Positions 1 through 9,578 of a stretch of DNA of 64,000 nucleotides are shown one piece after another (position 1 is the stretch's first letter; each line of letters starts with the position of its first letter). The position numbers and the translations under genes were made by a program. Under the pieces are notes generated by a model that was not told where the DNA came from, did no database searches, and worked only from the letters and a program-made list of their open reading frames with translations. The DNA lies in assembly GCF_000734965.1 (NCBI RefSeq), contig NZ_JMTB01000044.1:1-64000 (forward strand), in the 5' to 3' direction. The stretch is from Trabulsiella guamensis ATCC 49490 (lineage in GTDB: Bacteria; Pseudomonadota; Gammaproteobacteria; Enterobacterales; Enterobacteriaceae).

Positions 1-56
1 TTGCGTCCTTTATTGAGGATCATCTCCGCTTCCATGCGGAGCATTTGCTGAAGTAA
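1..56 (+). CDS. yeiG: S-formylglutathione hydrolase YeiG, 3' end only
   Basis: Only the last 17 codons are inside the window, read in the frame starting at base 3 and ending at TAA 54-56. The peptide tail ASFIEDHLRFHAEHLLK resembles the end of the YeiG esterase, which hydrolyses S-formylglutathione in formaldehyde detoxification. Position supports this, because yeiG is the gene converging on cirA in E. coli. A strong terminator follows directly. The identification rests on a short tail plus synteny, so it is probable rather than certain. Confidence 0.65.
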   Translation, partial: ASFIEDHLRFHAEHLLK

Positions 57-62
57 GCCCTT

Positions 63-93
63 CCCCGGCAGTGTTCACTGCCGGGGTTTCTCT
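63..93 (+). terminator. Rho-independent terminator after yeiG
   Basis: A perfect 11-bp stem (CCCCGGCAGTG, loop TT, CACTGCCGGGG) spans 63-86 and is followed on the + strand by TTTCTCT. It lies between the convergent yeiG and cirA genes. The opposite strand has no T-run, so it mainly serves yeiG, although the stem could also shield the cirA 3' end. Confidence 0.85.
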
Positions 94-96
94 CAC

Positions 97-2073
97 TCAG
101 AAGCGATAATCCACTGCCATAAAGTAGCGGCGCCCTTCTTCGTTGTAGCTGTAGTCATCACGTTGCAGGTCTTTGTCGCCCACGTTCAGCACCCCCGCCC
201 GCAGTTTAATGTCTTTGGTCACCTGCCAGGCGCCGCCAATGTCCCAGGTGGTGTAGCCGCCCGGCGTTTTCGAGGTGGCGCTGACGGCACGCTGTTGCCC
301 GGTGTAATTCGCTGCCACGTAGAACGACCAGTCCTGCCATGGCGCCCATTCCACACGACCGTTGGCGGTATGGAACGGACGCTCTTTCAGCGGTTTGTTA
401 CCGCCATTGCTGAGATCACGGCCATCGGTGTAGGTGTAGTTCATCGTCAGCTTCCACGCCTCGCCAAACGGCACTTTCAGCTCGGTTTCCAGGCCGGTGA
501 TCCGCGCTTTATCAACGTTGTAATAAGCAAACACCGGTACCCGCTTGCCGCTGGCGTTGGTATACCAGCCGACGAAATTCGGGTAGCCCGGCGCCTCGCT
601 GGCGTTCGATGTCCGGTTAACGTTGATCATATCGTCAACATTATTCTGGAAGGCGGTCACACTGCCCTGAACGCCTTCAAGCCAGCCCTCTTCGCCGCTG
701 TAGTACAACCCCAGCTCGAAGCTTTCGCTGGTCTCCGGTTTCAGATCCTGACTGCCCACAATGCGACAGCCACCGCGGCAGGAGTTCGAGGCCCAGTCCG
801 GGCTTAACTGCAGCAGTGACGGAGCTTTAAACGCCGTCGCCCAGCCCCCCTTCACCGTGACCGTGTCGGTCGCCGTATAAACCAGGTACGCGCGCGGGCT
901 CCAGTGATCGCCGTAGGTGTCGTGATCATCCATGCGAATGCCTGTCGTCAGCGCCAGCGGCTCGAAAATTCGCCATTCGTCTTCAAGGAACAGCGCATAC
1001 TGGTTTGCCGAAGTGGAAGCACTACTGCCGCCCGTCAGGTTCACCGGATCTTTCAGCTTATCGTGACGCCATTCGCCACCGACGGTCACCAGATGATTAA
1101 TCATGCCCAGCGGCAGCACGTACTTGCCATCAAGCGTGCTGCTTTCTGAGGTGATCTCACCGGCATTACCGGGGTTTTTATTATCCACTTTTTCGCCGTA
1201 CAGACGCAGTTCGCTGTTACCCGTGCTCCAGCGCCCGTTATGGCTCAGGGCGTAGTTCTGCCGCTCAAGGCGGTTTCGGTCCAGCGAATCCGAGTCGCGG
1301 TCCTGACGGTCAAAACCGTATCCGGCGCTGAAATCATGATTTTCATCCGGCGTCCAGGCAAATTCGACATTGCCATCGCGGCTGGTAAACCCTTCAATGC
1401 GCGGCGAATCGGTGCCGCTGTCAGACCGTTGTTGATCATCTTTCGCACGTTTCGCCACGCTACCGTAGGCTTTCATACCCAGCAGGCCATCGACCAGCGG
1501 CCCACTGGTGTAAAACTGCCCGTTCCAGGTATCGCCGCGATCGCGATGTTCCTGCAACGTGGTGTCGGTGCTCAGCGTGCCGTGCCATTTCTCGCCGATC
1601 TTTTTAGTGATGATATTCACCACCCCGCCCAGCGCGTCTGAACCGTAAAGGGAGGACATCGGACCGCGCACCACTTCGATACGCTCGATGGCGTCAACCG
1701 GGATCCAGTTGAGATCAAAATCGTTATGACGAAAGACCACATTGCGGGAGTTGACGCGCTTGCCGTCGATCAGAATCAGCGTGTAACTGCTGTCGAGTCC
1801 ACGCAGGCTAACGCCCTTGCGATTATCCCCTTCGTTAGTCAGTTGGACGCCCGGCACGTCTTTCAGCACATCCTTCAGGTTATTCACCGGACGACGCTGC
1901 AAATCCTCCTGCGTAATGACACTGATACTGGCGGGCGCATCTTTCACGCTCTGTTCTGTGGCCGCGGCGGTAACCACCAGCGTTTCGCTGTCATCGGCGG
2001 CGATAACCGGTAACGCCAGTGAAATTGCGGACGCACACAGCCCGCCCCGGACGAAGGGGTTTAGCTTAAACAT
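97..2073 (-). CDS. cirA: Catecholate siderophore / colicin I receptor CirA
   Basis: This is a TonB-dependent outer-membrane receptor for linear catecholate siderophores such as dihydroxybenzoylserine; in E. coli it is also the colicin Ia/Ib receptor. The 658-aa protein (E. coli CirA is 663) has a signal peptide over about residues 1-25, a TonB box E30-TLVVTAA, a plug domain with QEDLQRRPV and [10 protein letters not shown], and a 22-strand barrel ending in the outer-membrane signature DYRF with terminal Phe. The cysteine pair in [12 protein letters not shown] matches a receptor loop. The start has GGAGAA about 8 bases upstream. A Fur-box-like site about 120 bp upstream suggests induction by iron starvation. 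The gene converges with yeiG. Confidence 0.97.
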   Translation of the reverse strand: MFKLNPFVRGGLCASAISLALPVIAADDSETLVVTAAATEQSVKDAPASISVITQEDLQRRPVNNLKDVLKDVPGVQLTNEGDNRKGVSLRGLDSSYTLILIDGKRVNSRNVVFRHNDFDLNWIPVDAIERIEVVRGPMSSLYGSDALGGVVNIITKKIGEKWHGTLSTDTTLQEHRDRGDTWNGQFYTSGPLVDGLLGMKAYGSVAKRAKDDQQRSDSGTDSPRIEGFTSRDGNVEFAWTPDENHDFSAGYGFDRQDRDSDSLDRNRLERQNYALSHNGRWSTGNSELRLYGEKVDNKNPGNAGEITSESSTLDGKYVLPLGMINHLVTVGGEWRHDKLKDPVNLTGGSSASTSANQYALFLEDEWRIFEPLALTTGIRMDDHDTYGDHWSPRAYLVYTATDTVTVKGGWATAFKAPSLLQLSPDWASNSCRGGCRIVGSQDLKPETSESFELGLYYSGEEGWLEGVQGSVTAFQNNVDDMINVNRTSNASEAPGYPNFVGWYTNASGKRVPVFAYYNVDKARITGLETELKVPFGEAWKLTMNYTYTDGRDLSNGGNKPLKERPFHTANGRVEWAPWQDWSFYVAANYTGQQRAVSATSKTPGGYTTWDIGGAWQVTKDIKLRAGVLNVGDKDLQRDDYSYNEEGRRYFMAVDYRF

Positions 2074-2194
2074 TCCAGTTCTCCATGAGGTAAATAAACG
2101 TCTGACAGATGTGGCTGGCCGCTTATCGCCCGGAATGCTCCTTCACGCGACAGAGGGAAATGGCTTCATCCTTAAATTGTGTGCAGATGATAAA

Positions 2195-2213
2195 GAGAAT
2201 GAGAACAATTATC
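2195..2213. promoter_or_regulatory. Candidate Fur box upstream of cirA
   Basis: GAGAATGAGAACAATTATC matches 15 of 19 positions of the Fur consensus GATAATGATAATCATTATC by eye. It sits about 120 bp upstream of the cirA start, where iron repression is expected for this receptor family. Confidence 0.7.
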
Positions 2214-2262
2214 AATTAAATTGTGAGAATTTGTGACATGCGGTAATGCATTGACGGACATT

Positions 2263-2290
2263 AAAAAACCCTCCACGGAGGGAGGGTTTT
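2263..2290 (-). terminator. Terminator of lysP
   Basis: Read on the minus strand, CCCTCC and GGAGGG form a stem around a short loop followed by TTTTTT. It lies 12 bases past the lysP stop codon and also isolates the cirA promoter from read-through. Confidence 0.85.
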
Positions 2291-2302
2291 GCAAAAGAGA
2301 TA

Positions 2303-3772
2303 TTACTTTTTGAAACGTTCCGGGAACCGCATTTCGTTGTAATGCACGAAATGGGTGCCTTTCACTAGCTTATAACCGAACCAGATCACCAGGAACAGCG
2401 GGATACCGATATAGGTCGCTGCAACACCGCCCCAGTCAATGGTGTCTTTCAGGAACGCTTCGTAGTTCTGGCCCAGCGTGATGATCAGGCACAGCACAAA
2501 CGCGAAGATCGGCCCCAACGGGAAGAACCCGGAACGATACGGCAGATCATTCAAATCACGCCCCTGCAGTACGTAGCCGCGGCGGAAACGGTAATGACTC
2601 ACCGCAATCCCCAGCCAGGCGATAAAACCGGTCATCCCGGAGGTGTTCAGCAACCACAGGTACACGGTCTGGTTACCAAACATGGAGGTCAGGAAGCACA
2701 GCGCCGCAATCACTGTGGTGGCATACAGCGCGTTACGCGGCACGCCGCCTTTGGACAGCTTCGCGAAAATACGCGGGGCTTTGCCGTCACAGGCCAGGGT
2801 GTAGAGCATACGGGTTGATGCATACATGCCAGAGTTACCCGCAGACAGTACCGCCGTCAGAATGACCGCATTCATCACCGCCGCTGCCGAGAGCAGACCG
2901 GCATGCTGGAAGACCAGCGTGAACGGGCTGACACTGATGTCTTTCACATCATTACGCAGCAGGCTCGGATCGGTGTACGGGATGATCAGACTGATAATCA
3001 GAATGGCGAATACATAGAACAGCAGGATACGCCAGAATACCTGACGCACCGCACGCGGGATGTTCTTTTCAGGATCTTCAGATTCGCCCGCCGCGATGCC
3101 AATCAGTTCGGTTCCCTGGAAAGAGAAACCGACGATCATCGCCACACCAATCATCGCCGCAAAGCCTCCGGCGAACGGCGCATCCCCTGTCGTCCAGTTG
3201 CTCCAGCCAACCGGCTGAGCACCTTTGAAAATACCGAGGATCATCGCCAGACCGACGATGATAAAGATAATGACCGTCGCCACTTTAATCAGCGAGAACC
3301 AGTATTCCGATTCGCCGAAACCGCGTACGGAGATGTAGTTCATCAGGAAGATTAAACCGAGGAACAGCGCACTCCAGATCCAGCCAGGCGTGTCCGGGAA
3401 CCACCAGCTCATCACCAGTTGCGCGGCAACCAGGTCAACGGCGATCGTCACGGCCCAGTTGTACCAGTAGTTCCAGCCCAGCGCGAAGCCGAAACCTTCT
3501 TCCACATAGTTCTGGCCGTAGGTGGCAAACGATCCGGATACTGGCATAAAGGCAGCCAGTTCGCCGAGGCTGGTCATCAGGAAATAGACCATCAGACCAA
3601 TCAGAATGTAAGAGAACAGCGCGCCGCCCGGGCCCGCCTGTGAAATTGTTGCCCCTGAAGCAACAAACAGCCCTGTACCGATAGAACCACCAATGGCGAT
3701 CATGGTCAGGTGACGCGCCTTCAGTTCGCGGCGTAGCGCGGGCGCTTCTGTCGTTTTATTTTCTGAAACCAT
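2303..3772 (-). CDS. lysP: Lysine-specific permease LysP
   Basis: LysP is an inner-membrane APC-family lysine/H+ symporter, and in E. coli it is also the lysine co-sensor that holds CadC inactive. The 489-aa product from MVSENKTTE has the same length as E. coli LysP. The family signature IGGSIGTGLFVASG lies near residues 27-40, and about 12 hydrophobic segments follow. A longer frame extends 23 codons upstream but contains no family residues, so the start at 3772 is preferred. The gene is monocistronic, with its own terminator downstream. Upstream at 3773-3919 lies a short AT-rich promoter region; in E. coli this promoter is controlled by ArgP, but I could not identify that site here. Confidence 0.97.
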   Translation of the reverse strand: MVSENKTTEAPALRRELKARHLTMIAIGGSIGTGLFVASGATISQAGPGGALFSYILIGLMVYFLMTSLGELAAFMPVSGSFATYGQNYVEEGFGFALGWNYWYNWAVTIAVDLVAAQLVMSWWFPDTPGWIWSALFLGLIFLMNYISVRGFGESEYWFSLIKVATVIIFIIVGLAMILGIFKGAQPVGWSNWTTGDAPFAGGFAAMIGVAMIVGFSFQGTELIGIAAGESEDPEKNIPRAVRQVFWRILLFYVFAILIISLIIPYTDPSLLRNDVKDISVSPFTLVFQHAGLLSAAAVMNAVILTAVLSAGNSGMYASTRMLYTLACDGKAPRIFAKLSKGGVPRNALYATTVIAALCFLTSMFGNQTVYLWLLNTSGMTGFIAWLGIAVSHYRFRRGYVLQGRDLNDLPYRSGFFPLGPIFAFVLCLIITLGQNYEAFLKDTIDWGGVAATYIGIPLFLVIWFGYKLVKGTHFVHYNEMRFPERFKK

Positions 3773-3919
3773 GTGAAAAAACTGTCCATCCAAAAAATGA
3801 GGCGCGATTGTAGCAGAGGAAATCCAATCCTTCCGGCTCAAATGCGCGGTTATAAGAGACCTTCATGATGGGTCGGGGATTATTAGTAAAGTCCTTATCG
3901 GCCGCTCCGTCCACCCCGA

Positions 3920-4786
3920 TTAACTATCACAGTAACGCAAAAAGCGGTTCAGCGCATTTGAGATATGTTTCTGACGGTGATGAATTCGCCATAATGTGCG
4001 CGTAAGCCGGGATAACGGCACGGAAAGTTCCTTCAGCGACCCGTTGTCCAGCTGTTCAGCAATCACCCGTCGGGACAGGCAACTGATGCCAAGGCCGTGG
4101 CGTACCGCGTGTTTGATGGCCTCAGAATTGCCAAGCTCCATCCCCAAATGAAACTCCGGCAACTGTGACAACAGCAGATAATCGACAAGCTCCCGGGTGC
4201 CGGACCCTTTTTCACGTAAGATCCACGGTGCTGACGCCAGTCGCGCCAGCGTCACCTTCCCTTCCAGCAGCGGTGAATCTGGTGCGGCAAACACCACCAG
4301 TTCATCTTCAAGCCAGGGTTCAGCGACAATTTCCGCCGCATGGCATGGCCCTTCAATCAGCCCGATATCAACGCGGAAATCCGCCACCGCATTAATGACG
4401 TCCTGACTGTTGCCGACGCTCAGTTCGAGCGGCAGATCGGGGAAAGCACGACGATAGCGAGCAATCACTTCCGGCAGAATATAGTTGCCAATCGTACTGC
4501 TGGCCGCCACACGAATCGCGCCGTTATCTTCCCGGAAGAGTTGTTCAATTTCGGTCGCCTGTTCGAGTAACGCCAGCGCACGCGGGTACAACAAGCGGCC
4601 ATGCTCATTTACCACCAGTCGTTTGCCAACGCGATCGAACAACTGCACGCCGAGCTGCCCCTCCAGATCAGTCAGGGCCGCACTTACCGCCGACTGCGAC
4701 AGCGCCAGCATCTGCGATGCCTGGGTGGTGGAACCGCTTTTTAACACCTCGGCGAAGACGTCAAGCTGGCGTAGCGTGATGTGCAT
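3920..4786 (-). CDS. yeiE: LysR-family transcriptional regulator YeiE
   Basis: The protein is a LysR-type DNA-binding regulator of 288 aa. The N-terminal winged helix-turn-helix contains [20 protein letters not shown] (about residues 20-39). The remainder is a two-lobed effector domain. The start ATG at 4786 has GAGGAT just upstream. YeiE has been linked to sulfite or iron stress and motility in other enterobacteria, and the divergent neighbour yeiH is a plausible target. The 102-bp shared region is AT-rich. The family assignment is secure; the effector here is unknown. Confidence 0.93.
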   Translation of the reverse strand: MHITLRQLDVFAEVLKSGSTTQASQMLALSQSAVSAALTDLEGQLGVQLFDRVGKRLVVNEHGRLLYPRALALLEQATEIEQLFREDNGAIRVAASSTIGNYILPEVIARYRRAFPDLPLELSVGNSQDVINAVADFRVDIGLIEGPCHAAEIVAEPWLEDELVVFAAPDSPLLEGKVTLARLASAPWILREKGSGTRELVDYLLLSQLPEFHLGMELGNSEAIKHAVRHGLGISCLSRRVIAEQLDNGSLKELSVPLSRLTRTLWRIHHRQKHISNALNRFLRYCDS

Positions 4787-4888
4787 AGGATCCTCATTAC
4801 CAGATATTCCGATAGGTTATAAATATATAATCAATTTTATTTTTAAGCCAGCGGTGAGTAACCTTTTAGCCAGATAAAGGAGAAGGAT

Positions 4889-5938
4889 ATGGCAGAACTC
4901 ACCATCCACACACATCGACATACGTTATGGCATTTCATTCCCGGTCTGGCGCTGACCGCCCTTATTACCGGCGCCGCACTGTGGGGCGGGAACATTCCGG
5001 CAGTGGCCGGCGCAGGGTTCAGCGCGCTGACGCTGGCCATCCTGCTTGGCATGGTGCTCGGCAATACTGTGTACCCGAAAATCTGGCAGCGCTGCGACGG
5101 CGGCGTCCTGTTTGCCAAACAGCATCTGTTACGCCTCGGCATTATTCTTTATGGCTTTCGGCTGACATTTTCGCAAATCGCTGACGTAGGCGTCAGCGGG
5201 ATTGCCATCGATATGCTGACGCTTGCCAGCACCTTCCTGCTGGCCTGTTTTCTCGGGCAGAAAGTGTTTGGTCTGGATAAACACACCAGCTGGCTGATTG
5301 GCGCCGGCAGCAGTATTTGTGGCGCGGCAGCGGTACTGGCGACAGAGCCAGTAGTGAAAGCAGAATCAAGTAAAGTCACCGTGGCAGTCGCGACAGTAGT
5401 CATTTACGGCACCATCGCCATTTTCCTTTACCCGGCGATGTATCCGCTGGTTGCCCATTGGTTCAGCCCGGAAACCTACGGCATTTATATCGGTTCAACA
5501 ATGCATGAAGTGGCGCAGGTGGTAGCGGCAGGCCATGCCATCAGCCCGGATGCCGAAAACGCGGCGGTGATCGCAAAAATGCTGCGCGTGATGATGCTGG
5601 CACCGTTCCTGTTGCTGCTGGCCGCGCGGGTGAAGCAACTGGCACCGGCGGGCAAAGACCAGAACAGCAAAATCACCATTCCGTGGTTTGCCATCCTGTT
5701 CATCGTGGTAGCAATTTTCAACTCGTTCCATTTATTGCCCAACGCGGTGGTGGAGTTGCTGGTAACGCTGGATACCGTTCTGCTGGCGATGGCAATGGCG
5801 GCGCTCGGGTTAACCACCCATGTCAGTGCGCTGAAAAAAGCCGGTGCAAAACCGCTACTGATGGCGCTGTTGCTGTTCGTCTGGCTAATTGTTGGTGGCG
5901 GCATGATCAACCTGCTGGTGCATAGCCTGATGGCATAA
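4889..5938 (+). CDS. yeiH: YeiH, UPF0324-family inner membrane protein
   Basis: This 349-aa protein is nearly all hydrophobic, with about ten predicted membrane segments. It carries the family's Gly-rich stretch SWLIGAGSSICGAAAVLATE near residues 133-152 and the conserved STMHEVAQVVAAG. It belongs to the UPF0324 (conserved hypothetical 698) family. Transport of sulfite or a related anion has been suggested for relatives, but this is not shown by the sequence. AAGGAGAAGGAT precedes the start as a strong ribosome-binding site. TATAAT at 4826-4831 is a candidate -10. It is divergent from yeiE, which probably controls it. Confidence 0.9.
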   Translation: MAELTIHTHRHTLWHFIPGLALTALITGAALWGGNIPAVAGAGFSALTLAILLGMVLGNTVYPKIWQRCDGGVLFAKQHLLRLGIILYGFRLTFSQIADVGVSGIAIDMLTLASTFLLACFLGQKVFGLDKHTSWLIGAGSSICGAAAVLATEPVVKAESSKVTVAVATVVIYGTIAIFLYPAMYPLVAHWFSPETYGIYIGSTMHEVAQVVAAGHAISPDAENAAVIAKMLRVMMLAPFLLLLAARVKQLAPAGKDQNSKITIPWFAILFIVVAIFNSFHLLPNAVVELLVTLDTVLLAMAMAALGLTTHVSALKKAGAKPLLMALLLFVWLIVGGGMINLLVHSLMA

Positions 5939-6010
5939 ACCATTACATTCTGTCCCTGTTAACCCGCTATACTTGCCCTTTTCCCGTGGCGGGCTAAACA
6001 GGAGTCTTTT

Positions 6011-6868
6011 ATGAAATACATTGGAGCGCACGTCAGTGCTGCTGGCGGTCTGGCAAACGCGGCTATCCGCGCCGCTGAAATTGACGCGACCGCCTTCGCC
6101 CTGTTCACCAAAAATCAGCGCCAGTGGCGCGCCGCCCCGCTCACCGACGAGATCATCAGCGAATTCAAAGCCGCCTGTGAAAAATACCACTACGGGCCGG
6201 GTCAGATCCTGCCGCACGACAGTTACCTGATTAACCTCGGTCACCCGGTTGCTGACGCGCTGGAGAAATCCCGTGATGCGTTTATCGATGAAATGACCCG
6301 CTGTCAGCAGCTGGGTTTAACGCTACTGAACTTCCACCCGGGCAGCCATCTGGTGCAAATCTCCGAAGAAGACTGTCTGGCGCGGATTGCCGAATCCATT
6401 AACATCGCCCTGGCACAGACCGAAGGGGTGACGGCGGTGATTGAAAACACGGCCGGTCAGGGTAGCAATCTGGGGTTCAGATTCGAGCATCTGGCGGCCA
6501 TTATTGATGGCGTGGAGGATAAATCCCGCGTCGGCGTGTGCATCGATACCTGTCACGCCTTTGCTGCCGGGTATGATCTGCGTACCACCGCCGCCTGCGA
6601 AGAGACATTTGCCGAATTTGAGCGCATTGTCGGATTTCAGTATCTGCGCGGCATGCACCTGAACGATGCGAAAAGCACGTTTGGCAGCCGTGTTGACCGT
6701 CACCACAGTCTCGGCGAGGGTAACATCGGTCATGATGCATTCCGCTGGATCATGCAGGACGCCCGCTTCGATGGGATCCCGCTGATTCTGGAAACCATTA
6801 ATCCTGATATCTGGGCCGAAGAGATTGCCTGGCTGAGAGCACAACAAAAAGCAGAAGCCACGGCATAA
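6011..6868 (+). CDS. nfo: Endonuclease IV (AP endonuclease) Nfo
   Basis: Nfo cuts DNA 5' to abasic sites and removes 3' blocking groups in base-excision repair. The 285-aa length equals E. coli Nfo. The AP endonuclease family 2 metal-binding motifs are intact: [19 protein letters not shown], and [22 protein letters not shown], with a late Glu in LILETINPD, matching the three-zinc site. The start is preceded by CAGGAG. In E. coli this gene is in the SoxRS regulon; I did not identify a soxbox. In E. coli K-12 the interval to fruA holds yeiI-nupX-rihB-yeiL-psuTGK. Here nfo abuts fruA directly. Confidence 0.97.
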   Translation: MKYIGAHVSAAGGLANAAIRAAEIDATAFALFTKNQRQWRAAPLTDEIISEFKAACEKYHYGPGQILPHDSYLINLGHPVADALEKSRDAFIDEMTRCQQLGLTLLNFHPGSHLVQISEEDCLARIAESINIALAQTEGVTAVIENTAGQGSNLGFRFEHLAAIIDGVEDKSRVGVCIDTCHAFAAGYDLRTTAACEETFAEFERIVGFQYLRGMHLNDAKSTFGSRVDRHHSLGEGNIGHDAFRWIMQDARFDGIPLILETINPDIWAEEIAWLRAQQKAEATA

Positions 6869-6891
6869 AAAAAGCCGGGGAGAACCCCGGC
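6867..6891 (-). terminator. Terminator of the fruBKA operon, overlapping the nfo stop
   Basis: The stem GCCGGGG / CCCCGGC with loop agaa (6874-6891) is followed on the minus strand by seven T residues (complement of 6867-6873). The T-run overlaps the nfo stop codon. Minus-strand transcripts leaving fruA would end here. Confidence 0.8.
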
Positions 6892-6908
6892 CTGTGAGGT
6901 AATTTCAG

Positions 6909-6939
6909 GCCCGGCACGCACTGCGCTGCCGGGCTTTTT
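6909..6939 (+). terminator. Terminator of nfo, abutting the fruA stop
   Basis: The stem GCCCGGCA (6909-6916) / TGCCGGGC (6927-6934) is followed on the + strand by TTTTT and ends next to the fruA stop codon. Only the + strand has the T-run, so this hairpin serves nfo. Confidence 0.8.
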
Positions 6940-6940
6940 A

Positions 6941-8623
6941 TCACGCTACTTTAGCGACGACTTCCGCTTCCGGACGTTTCAGCACCGCGTAAGAGAGCCC
7001 CGCCACCAGCGTACCGGCGATAATCGCCAGCAGGTAACCCAGCACCGGCGTGATCGCTCCCGGGATGAGCAGCACGAACAGCCCGCCATGCGGCGCCATC
7101 AGTTTCGCACCAATCGCCATGGAGATAGCGCCGGTCACCGCGCCACCCACGATACAGCAGGGCAGAACGCGCATCGGATCACGTGCCGCAAACGGGATGG
7201 CCCCTTCGGTGATGAAGCACAGTCCCAGCACCAGCGCCGCTTTACCGCCTTCCTGCTGCGCTTTATCGAATTTACGACGCGCCACAATCGTTGCCAGGCC
7301 TAATGCCAGCGGCGGCACCATACCGGCAGCCATAATCGCTGCCATCGGCGCGTAAGTCTGGGTACTCAACAGCCCCACCCCGAACGCATACGCCGCTTTG
7401 TTCACCGGGCCGCCCATGTCGGTACACATCATGCCACCGAGGATAGCCCCCAACAGAACCGCGTTCGCCGTACCCATGGTCTGCAGCCAGTGCGTCAGGC
7501 CCGCCAGAATACCGGCAACCGGTTTACCGATCAGGTAGATCATCGCCAGTCCGACAATTAAACTGGAAAACAGCGGAATGATCAGAATCGGTTTCAGCGC
7601 TTCCATGCTCGGTGGCAACTTCACTTTCGTGCTGATCAGTTTCGCCACGTAGCCTGCAAGAAAACCGGCGATAATCCCGCCGATAAAGCCAGAGCCAGTG
7701 CTCACGGCGAGCATACCGCCAATCAGCCCCGGCGTCAGGCCGGGACGGTCGGCAATGGAAAACGCAATGTAACCCGCCAGTACCGGTACCATCAGCGCGA
7801 AGGCTGAACCACCACCGATTTGCATCAGCGCCGCCGCCAGTGTTCCCTCTTCTTTAAATGCCGTGATCCCGAAGGCGAAGGAGAGCGCGATGCACAGACC
7901 GCCCGCCACTACCATCGGCAGCATATATGAAACCCCGGTCAGCAGGTGACGGTAAGCGCCGCCACCCTCTTTTTTGGCTTCTTTCGCGGTAGTTTGCGCA
8001 GGCTGGAACGGTTTCGCTTCAGCCACGGCTTTATCAAACTCCTGCGCGGTTTTCTTCAACGCCAGCCCGGTTGAGGTGCGGTACATCGGCTTACCGGCAA
8101 ACTTCGCCAGATCCACTTCGATATCCGCCGCCACCAGCACCAGATCCGCCTGTTCCACTTCTTCCGGCGTAATGGCGTTACCGGCGCCTACAGAGCCGCG
8201 GGTTTCTACTTTTACCCACCAGCCGCGTTTTTTGGCTTCGGTTTCAATGGCTTCTGCCGCCATAAAAGTATGCGCCACACCGGTCGGGCAGGCAGTGACC
8301 GCCACAATGCGCTTCGTGCCAGTCGGTGCCGCGGCAACCGGTGCGGCGGCTGGCGCACTGTACGTTTTAGCGTGAGCTTTCGCTTCGCTGAGGAAGAGTT
8401 CAGGGTGGCCCACTGCGCGATTAATGTCGCCCAGGTAAACCTGTTTTCCGTCGAGCGCGCTGTCTTGCGGCAGCGTGCTTCCCAGAACGATCGCCAGTTC
8501 AGCGTCGTTGGGGTTATCCGTAATCTCGAGGTGTGCTTTTTGCGCCGCCGCACTCAACAGGGTCTTCGCCATGTAAGCGCGGGCCTGTCCAAGTCCAGCA
8601 TCAATAATCAGCAGCGTTTTCAT
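6941..8623 (-). CDS. fruA: Fructose PTS enzyme IIBC, FruA
   Basis: FruA is the membrane permease of the fructose phosphotransferase system. It imports fructose as fructose 1-phosphate, taking phosphate from FruB. The 560-aa protein has a duplicated N-terminal IIB' domain (about 1-90), an Ala/Pro linker, an active IIB domain with phospho-Cys112 in VTACPTGVAHTFMAAEAIE, and a membrane IIC domain from about residue 230. The start at MKTLLIID has GCAGGAGAGG upstream. It is the last gene of fruB-fruK-fruA, starting 16 bases after fruK ends. Confidence 0.97.
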   Translation of the reverse strand: MKTLLIIDAGLGQARAYMAKTLLSAAAQKAHLEITDNPNDAELAIVLGSTLPQDSALDGKQVYLGDINRAVGHPELFLSEAKAHAKTYSAPAAAPVAAAPTGTKRIVAVTACPTGVAHTFMAAEAIETEAKKRGWWVKVETRGSVGAGNAITPEEVEQADLVLVAADIEVDLAKFAGKPMYRTSTGLALKKTAQEFDKAVAEAKPFQPAQTTAKEAKKEGGGAYRHLLTGVSYMLPMVVAGGLCIALSFAFGITAFKEEGTLAAALMQIGGGSAFALMVPVLAGYIAFSIADRPGLTPGLIGGMLAVSTGSGFIGGIIAGFLAGYVAKLISTKVKLPPSMEALKPILIIPLFSSLIVGLAMIYLIGKPVAGILAGLTHWLQTMGTANAVLLGAILGGMMCTDMGGPVNKAAYAFGVGLLSTQTYAPMAAIMAAGMVPPLALGLATIVARRKFDKAQQEGGKAALVLGLCFITEGAIPFAARDPMRVLPCCIVGGAVTGAISMAIGAKLMAPHGGLFVLLIPGAITPVLGYLLAIIAGTLVAGLSYAVLKRPEAEVVAKVA

Positions 8624-8639
8624 TATGCCTCTCCTGCTG

Positions 8640-9578
8640 TTAATTAAAGGGTTGTAAGTCAACTCGCGCCATCATCGCGGCTAACTGGGTACGATCGGTA
8701 ATGCCAACATTGCTCTGACTCACCGCCAGTGCTGCGACGGCGGTAGCCAGACGCAGGGTATGTTCACTGGATTCACGCATCAGCAGCCCATAAATCAGAC
8801 CGCCGACCATTGAATCCCCTGCACCAACGGTACTCACCACCTCAACAGACGGCGGTTTCGCGATCCATTCGCCAGAGGCGTTTACCCACAGCGCCCCTTC
8901 TGCGCCCAATGAAATCACTACGTGAGCGATACCCTGCTCGCGCAGCGCATGGGCCGCCTCGATAACATCTTTCATTTCCGGCAGTTTACGACCCGCCCAG
9001 ATTTCCAGTTCGCGGCGGTTCGGTTTGACCAGCCATGGCGCGGCTTTCAGACCGGCGACCAGCGCTTCACGGCTGCTGTCGAAGATAATGCACGGACACT
9101 GGCTGCGCAGACGCGTCATCCAGTCGGTGAATGCTTCCGGGCTGACGCCGGTTGGCAGACTGCCGCTAACGCACACCATGTCGAACTGACCCAGCCAGCT
9201 CAGGGAATCATTGACAAAACGCTCCCAGTCCGCCGGGGTGACATCGAAACCAGAGAAGTTAAAGTCGGTCACTTCACCGTCTTTTTCCGTCAGCTTGACG
9301 TTAATACGCGTACGGCCCTGCACCACCTGAAAACGGTTGGCGATGCCCAGTTCGCTGAACAGTTGCTGAAACCCGTCCTGGTTGTCTTTGCCGAGGAAGC
9401 CGCCGACGGTGACATCGATGCCCAGATCTTTCAGTACTTTCGCGACGTTAATGCCTTTTCCTGCGGCATGCAGGCCGGTGGTCCGCACCAGGTTGACTTC
9501 GCCACGTTCAATGTCCGGGGTATAACCCACCAGGTCATAGGCCGGGTTAAGGGTAATAGTAGCAACACGCCTGCTCAT
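8640..9578 (-). CDS. fruK: 1-phosphofructokinase FruK
   Basis: FruK converts fructose 1-phosphate to fructose 1,6-bisphosphate with ATP, feeding glycolysis. The 312-aa protein is a PfkB/ribokinase-family kinase. It has the N-terminal LNPAYDLVG and GKGINVAKVL motifs and the C-terminal VSTVGAGDSMVGG signature carrying the catalytic Asp. The ATG overlaps the fruB stop (TAATG), indicating translational coupling. Its substrate and product are also the usual ligands of Cra, which explains the Cra sites upstream of the operon. Confidence 0.97.
   Translation of the reverse strand: MSRRVATITLNPAYDLVGYTPDIERGEVNLVRTTGLHAAGKGINVAKVLKDLGIDVTVGGFLGKDNQDGFQQLFSELGIANRFQVVQGRTRINVKLTEKDGEVTDFNFSGFDVTPADWERFVNDSLSWLGQFDMVCVSGSLPTGVSPEAFTDWMTRLRSQCPCIIFDSSREALVAGLKAAPWLVKPNRRELEIWAGRKLPEMKDVIEAAHALREQGIAHVVISLGAEGALWVNASGEWIAKPPSVEVVSTVGAGDSMVGGLIYGLLMRESSEHTLRLATAVAALAVSQSNVGITDRTQLAAMMARVDLQPFN

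Noticed and set aside
163..1641. Several open frames on the + strand opposite cirA
   Set aside because: They are antisense shadows of a fully conserved receptor gene and have no ribosome-binding sites or family features.
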